Assembly: GCA_034431895.1 (NCBI GenBank)
Contig: DAOUCM010000032.1
Span: 1-8,672 of the forward strand
Source of the DNA: JAABUE01 sp034431895
Lineage (GTDB): Bacteria; Chloroflexota; Anaerolineae; Anaerolineales; Villigracilaceae
Length of the DNA: 8,672 nt
Direction: 5' to 3'
The notes beneath the pieces are model-generated. The model was given only the letters and a program-made list of their open reading frames with translations. It was not told where the DNA came from and searched no databases. Each line of letters starts with the position of its first letter. Position 1 is the first letter of the stretch. Position numbers and translations under genes: made by a program. Positions 6,801 to 8,672 of this stretch are shown piece after piece.

Positions 6801-8672
6801 GATGCCGCCGGTCATGTTTTGGACGATGCTCTCGTTGAATTCGTTGAGTTGTTGCAGCTGTTCTTCGGCTTCCTTGCGGGCGGAGATATCTTCCATCACG
6901 CCCTGAGCGTAGAGCGCCTGGCCGTCTTCAGCATAGACGACCACGGCCTCATCACGCACCCACACGTATCGGCCATCGCGCCGGCGCAGGCGGTATTCGC
7001 AGCGGAAAGGTTCTCGGGTCTCGATATGTCGCCGGTTGGCGGCAAGCACCCGCTCGCGGTCTTCGGGATGCAGGTTTTCGGTCCACAGCTCGGGGGCGGC
7101 CAGCCATTCTTCGGCGGTGTACCCTGTCAGTTGCTCGATTTGTGCGCTAGCGAACAGGGAAGTGGCCTGTTCATCCAGCGCATCGCGGTAAATGACCACC
7201 GGTACCTGCTCTACCAATTGGCGATAGCGCGTTTCGCTCTCGCGCAAAGAGCGTTCCAGGCGTTTGCGTTCCTCCAATTCCGTTTGGATGTTGCGGTACA
7301 GGCGCGCCTTCTGGAGGGTAAGCGCTGCCTGGCTGGCAAAAGCGGTCAGGAGTGGAATCTGCTCGTGGAAGGCCGCCGTCTGCCGGCTGTGCAAGTACAA
7401 GATGCCGACCACGCGCTCTTCAGCCAAGAGGGGAAGCCCAAGCACCGATTGGATGCCTGTCTTTCGCAAGGCAGGATTGAGCGTGCGCGGCGCGCCTGGG
7501 GGCGGCGGCGGATAGACGCGCCCATCCTTTCTAATGCGCTCGACCAGCAGCAGCCGGCGGTTGTCCACAATCCAGCGGGTGAAGCCGTGCTTGCGGATGC
7601 GTCCTTCCAACGAAGGCACGCCCAACAAGTTTTCAGCGCCTGCCACAGGATGACCGTCTTCGTCCACGAGGACCACGCTGGCGTAATCTGCGCCGCTGAC
7701 CTCTTTGGACAAGGCAACGATTTCATCGAGGGTGGTTTCCAAATCCAGCGAGGCGCTGACGGCTTGCGAGGCGCGGCTGAGAGCAGTCAATTGCGCCAGG
7801 CGTTCCTGTAAGGAGCGTTCGACGCGCTTGCGCTCGGTCAAGTCTACGATCGCAACAATGGCCCTCGCCAGGTCGGTTTCGTGGCCGGGCGCAGCCGACC
7901 AGGTGAGGGCAATTTCCAGCCTTTGCCCATCCAAAGTGTAATTGACGCCTTCCCAATAAAAAGCAGTATGCCCGGCGGCTATCTCGACCAGTTCATGCAG
8001 GAAGCCCTCATAGGAGTCTTTGCAAAAAACGATAGGCAGGCTTTTCAGTAAATCGGTTTTGTGGGCGGCATGGTAGAGGCGCAAAGTAGCGCGGTTCACA
8101 TCCAGGATGCGCACCAGGGCAGCACACTCACGCACGATTTCGGGATGGGCCTCGAGGTATGCCTGGAAGTCCTGTACGCCTTGGGCGCGCAGGGCCTCCA
8201 GGCGTTCCTTGACCGCCGAAAAATCTTCTTCCCACAGCGAAACGGGCGAATCCTCGAACAGGCTACGATAGCGCGCCTCGCTGAGGCGCAGGGCTTCTTC
8301 GGCCCAGCGGCGGGCAGAAACATCTTGTTTGACAGCGATGAAATATTGCGGTTGGCCGCTGGCATCTGGCACGGGGGTGATGGTCATTTCTTCGTCGTAG
8401 AGCGTGCCGTCTTTTCGGCGGTTGACCAGCGCGCCGCGCCACACCTGGCCGCTCAAGATGGTGTCCCACAATGCCTGGTAGAATTCCTTGCTTTGAAGGC
8501 CCGATTTGACCAGGTCGCGCGGATTCTTGCCAATAGCCTCTTCGAGGGGGTAGCCAGTGAGGGCGCTGAAGGCCGGGTTAGCCCATTGGATGATTGCCTG
8601 CCGGTCGGTGATGACGATGGCGTTGGCCGAGGCTCGCAAGGCGGCGCTTTGCACTTGCAGTTGTTCTTCGGC
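3870..8672 (-). CDS. Multi-PAS/GAF sensor cyclic-di-GMP phosphodiesterase (HD-GYP), 5' end outside window
   Basis: 1600 residues are visible and the frame stays open through the right edge (AEEQLQVQ...), so the N-terminus is missing; the GTG at 8654 lies inside a coiled-coil lead-in to a PAS domain and is not a likely start. Numbering from the first visible codon, the modules are PAS 11-124, a divergent PAS 130-282, GAF 294-458, PAS 479-600, PAS 609-728, then GAF 739-896, 904-1068, 1079-1234 and 1245-1406, and a C-terminal HD-GYP domain 1415-1600. Short coiled coils such as EERKRLERSLRESE join the modules. The HD-GYP domain is intact: H1471-D1472 with K1475 (HDIGK), H1439, H1500, HHEKWDGSGYP at 1524-1534, D1553 in VVDVYDALTSDRPYR, and E1435 four residues before H1439. 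The predicted reaction is hydrolysis of cyclic di-GMP to pGpG/GMP, controlled by ligands or redox signals at the PAS/GAF modules. I see no membrane segment, histidine kinase, GGDEF or receiver domain in the visible part. It is the first visible gene of a probable three-gene operon. Confidence 0.93.
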   Translation of the reverse strand, partial: AEEQLQVQSAALRASANAIVITDRQAIIQWANPAFSALTGYPLEEAIGKNPRDLVKSGLQSKEFYQALWDTILSGQVWRGALVNRRKDGTLYDEEMTITPVPDASGQPQYFIAVKQDVSARRWAEEALRLSEARYRSLFEDSPVSLWEEDFSAVKERLEALRAQGVQDFQAYLEAHPEIVRECAALVRILDVNRATLRLYHAAHKTDLLKSLPIVFCKDSYEGFLHELVEIAAGHTAFYWEGVNYTLDGQRLEIALTWSAAPGHETDLARAIVAIVDLTERKRVERSLQERLAQLTALSRASQAVSASLDLETTLDEIVALSKEVSGADYASVVLVDEDGHPVAGAENLLGVPSLEGRIRKHGFTRWIVDNRRLLLVERIRKDGRVYPPPPPGAPRTLNPALRKTGIQSVLGLPLLAEERVVGILYLHSRQTAAFHEQIPLLTAFASQAALTLQKARLYRNIQTELEERKRLERSLRESETRYRQLVEQVPVVIYRDALDEQATSLFASAQIEQLTGYTAEEWLAAPELWTENLHPEDRERVLAANRRHIETREPFRCEYRLRRRDGRYVWVRDEAVVVYAEDGQALYAQGVMEDISARKEAEEQLQQLNEFNESIVQNMTGGIVVTDAQGAITYINPALSALLGYEPHELVGRAWLELVPPDQQEIALAAEERRKSGQSDRYELRLRRKDGQAVWCVIGGSPRYDPRSGKFSGTIGVITDITARIQAETELRRRAEEITALYETTRDLTAQRDLTALLSTIVERARTLLRAPGGGIYLYDDARNDLEMAVSVGVAVPVGVRLPLGQGMAGRVAQSRQPLIVDDYQTWEGRAPQYASIPFRAVIQAPMLYEEKLIGVLAVQEIGESERKFTQQDLDLLMLFAHQAALAVGKARLYEETRQRVNELEVLYESGLALASLLEPQEIGQKIVQILAQRMNWHHAVVRIRQPDSDVLEVIGYGAPGLRQEDERGEIERLNRLIARVGQGMAGWVIQHGETVRCNDLPADPRYIETYPGIRSGLYVPVKAGQEVLGAIGVESESSLGFDADDERLLTTLAAQAAAALQAARQFQDIRRRALEVESLNRISVALRAVSQRDHMLAVALEETLNALDTTHGSISLWDEASQSLRPVIARGWASEIIEVPNRANEGIFGKVFSSGRTYLSDDFRADPATREATRDQLPAGWGGACVPIQSSEKMLGVLLVSMPSQRPLSKDQVRLLNTIAEMIGAALQRLSLHEQTMRRLENLQAIHVVDQAVTASFDLRPVLEIVLNQALSRLGMDAASVLLLNPVSQTLEYTAGRGFWGANVSRPPVRLGQGLAGRAALERAILRASASDSAADEALHIVLPSGETFAEHYAAPLIAKGEVKGVLEVFSNKPLTLDLEQIEFLETLASQVAIAIDNNQLFAAMQRAHLDLAVAYDATIEGWSRALDLRDEETEGHTQRVTSLTLQLAQRFNLSSAELNHIRRGALLHDIGKMGIPDSILRKAGPLSEEEWALMRRHPQLAYEMLQPITYLHSALDIPWCHHEKWDGSGYPRGLQGEQIPLAARLFAVVDVYDALTSDRPYRKAWPEEKARQYLAEQSGKHFDPQVVERFLQMLAEQ

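Noticed and set aside
3477..7811. A 1444-codon open frame on the plus strand, antisense to the sensor and the CAP gene
   Set aside because: It is codon-aligned with the minus-strand genes, so its stops would need TTA, CTA or TCA codons in them, which a GC-rich genome rarely uses. Its translation is low-information Gln/Gly/Ala/Arg-rich sequence with no recognisable domain, while the minus-strand frame reads as clean PAS/GAF/HD-GYP.
8652..8654. GTG as the true start of the sensor protein
   Set aside because: The frame is open to the window edge with AEEQLQ, a typical coiled-coil lead-in to a PAS domain, and there is no ribosome site. The gene is taken as truncated by the window.

Overview
The window looks like chromosomal DNA from a GC-rich, environmental Gram-positive-like bacterium, most likely a member of the Chloroflexota (Anaerolineae-type). 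This is inferred from protein style, not from a marker gene. The two extracytoplasmic proteins are lipoproteins with long Thr/Ser/Pro/Ala stalks, one carrying a bacterial NBR1-type Ig domain plus a CAP domain and the other a pair of cysteine-bearing LysM modules. There is also a very long PAS/GAF sensor protein.

Layout, left to right. On the plus strand there is an initiator tRNA (68-139) with its own sigma70-type promoter (26-54) and intrinsic terminator (154-184). A gap of nearly 300 bases follows, with two small inverted repeats and a strong promoter (402-430) for a LysM lipoprotein gene (468-1190). A near-perfect intrinsic terminator (1212-1247) follows, and its U-tract runs almost directly into the ribosome binding site of a Nudix hydrolase gene of the ADP-ribose pyrophosphatase type (1261-1806). 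The Nudix gene converges, with a 24-base gap, on a minus-strand group of three genes. Read in transcription order these are a giant PAS/GAF/HD-GYP protein (8672-3870, N-terminus outside the window), a CAP-domain lipoprotein (3830-2802) and an NAD(P)-binding SDR-family protein (2805-1831). The last two overlap by four bases (ATGA), and only 39 bases separate the first two, so they are probably one operon whose promoter lies beyond the right edge.

Functionally, the minus-strand operon combines an intracellular cyclic-di-GMP phosphodiesterase carrying at least nine sensory modules with an exported wall-associated lipoprotein and a small oxidoreductase-like or assembly-factor-like protein. The plus-strand genes look like independent housekeeping and cell-envelope units. 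I found no mobile element, CRISPR array, phage gene or toxin-antitoxin pair, and no convincing undescribed system. The points worth a second look are the sensor's architecture and metal ligands, the terminator-RBS juxtaposition, the non-canonical U1-U72 end of the initiator tRNA, and several family-level residue variations.
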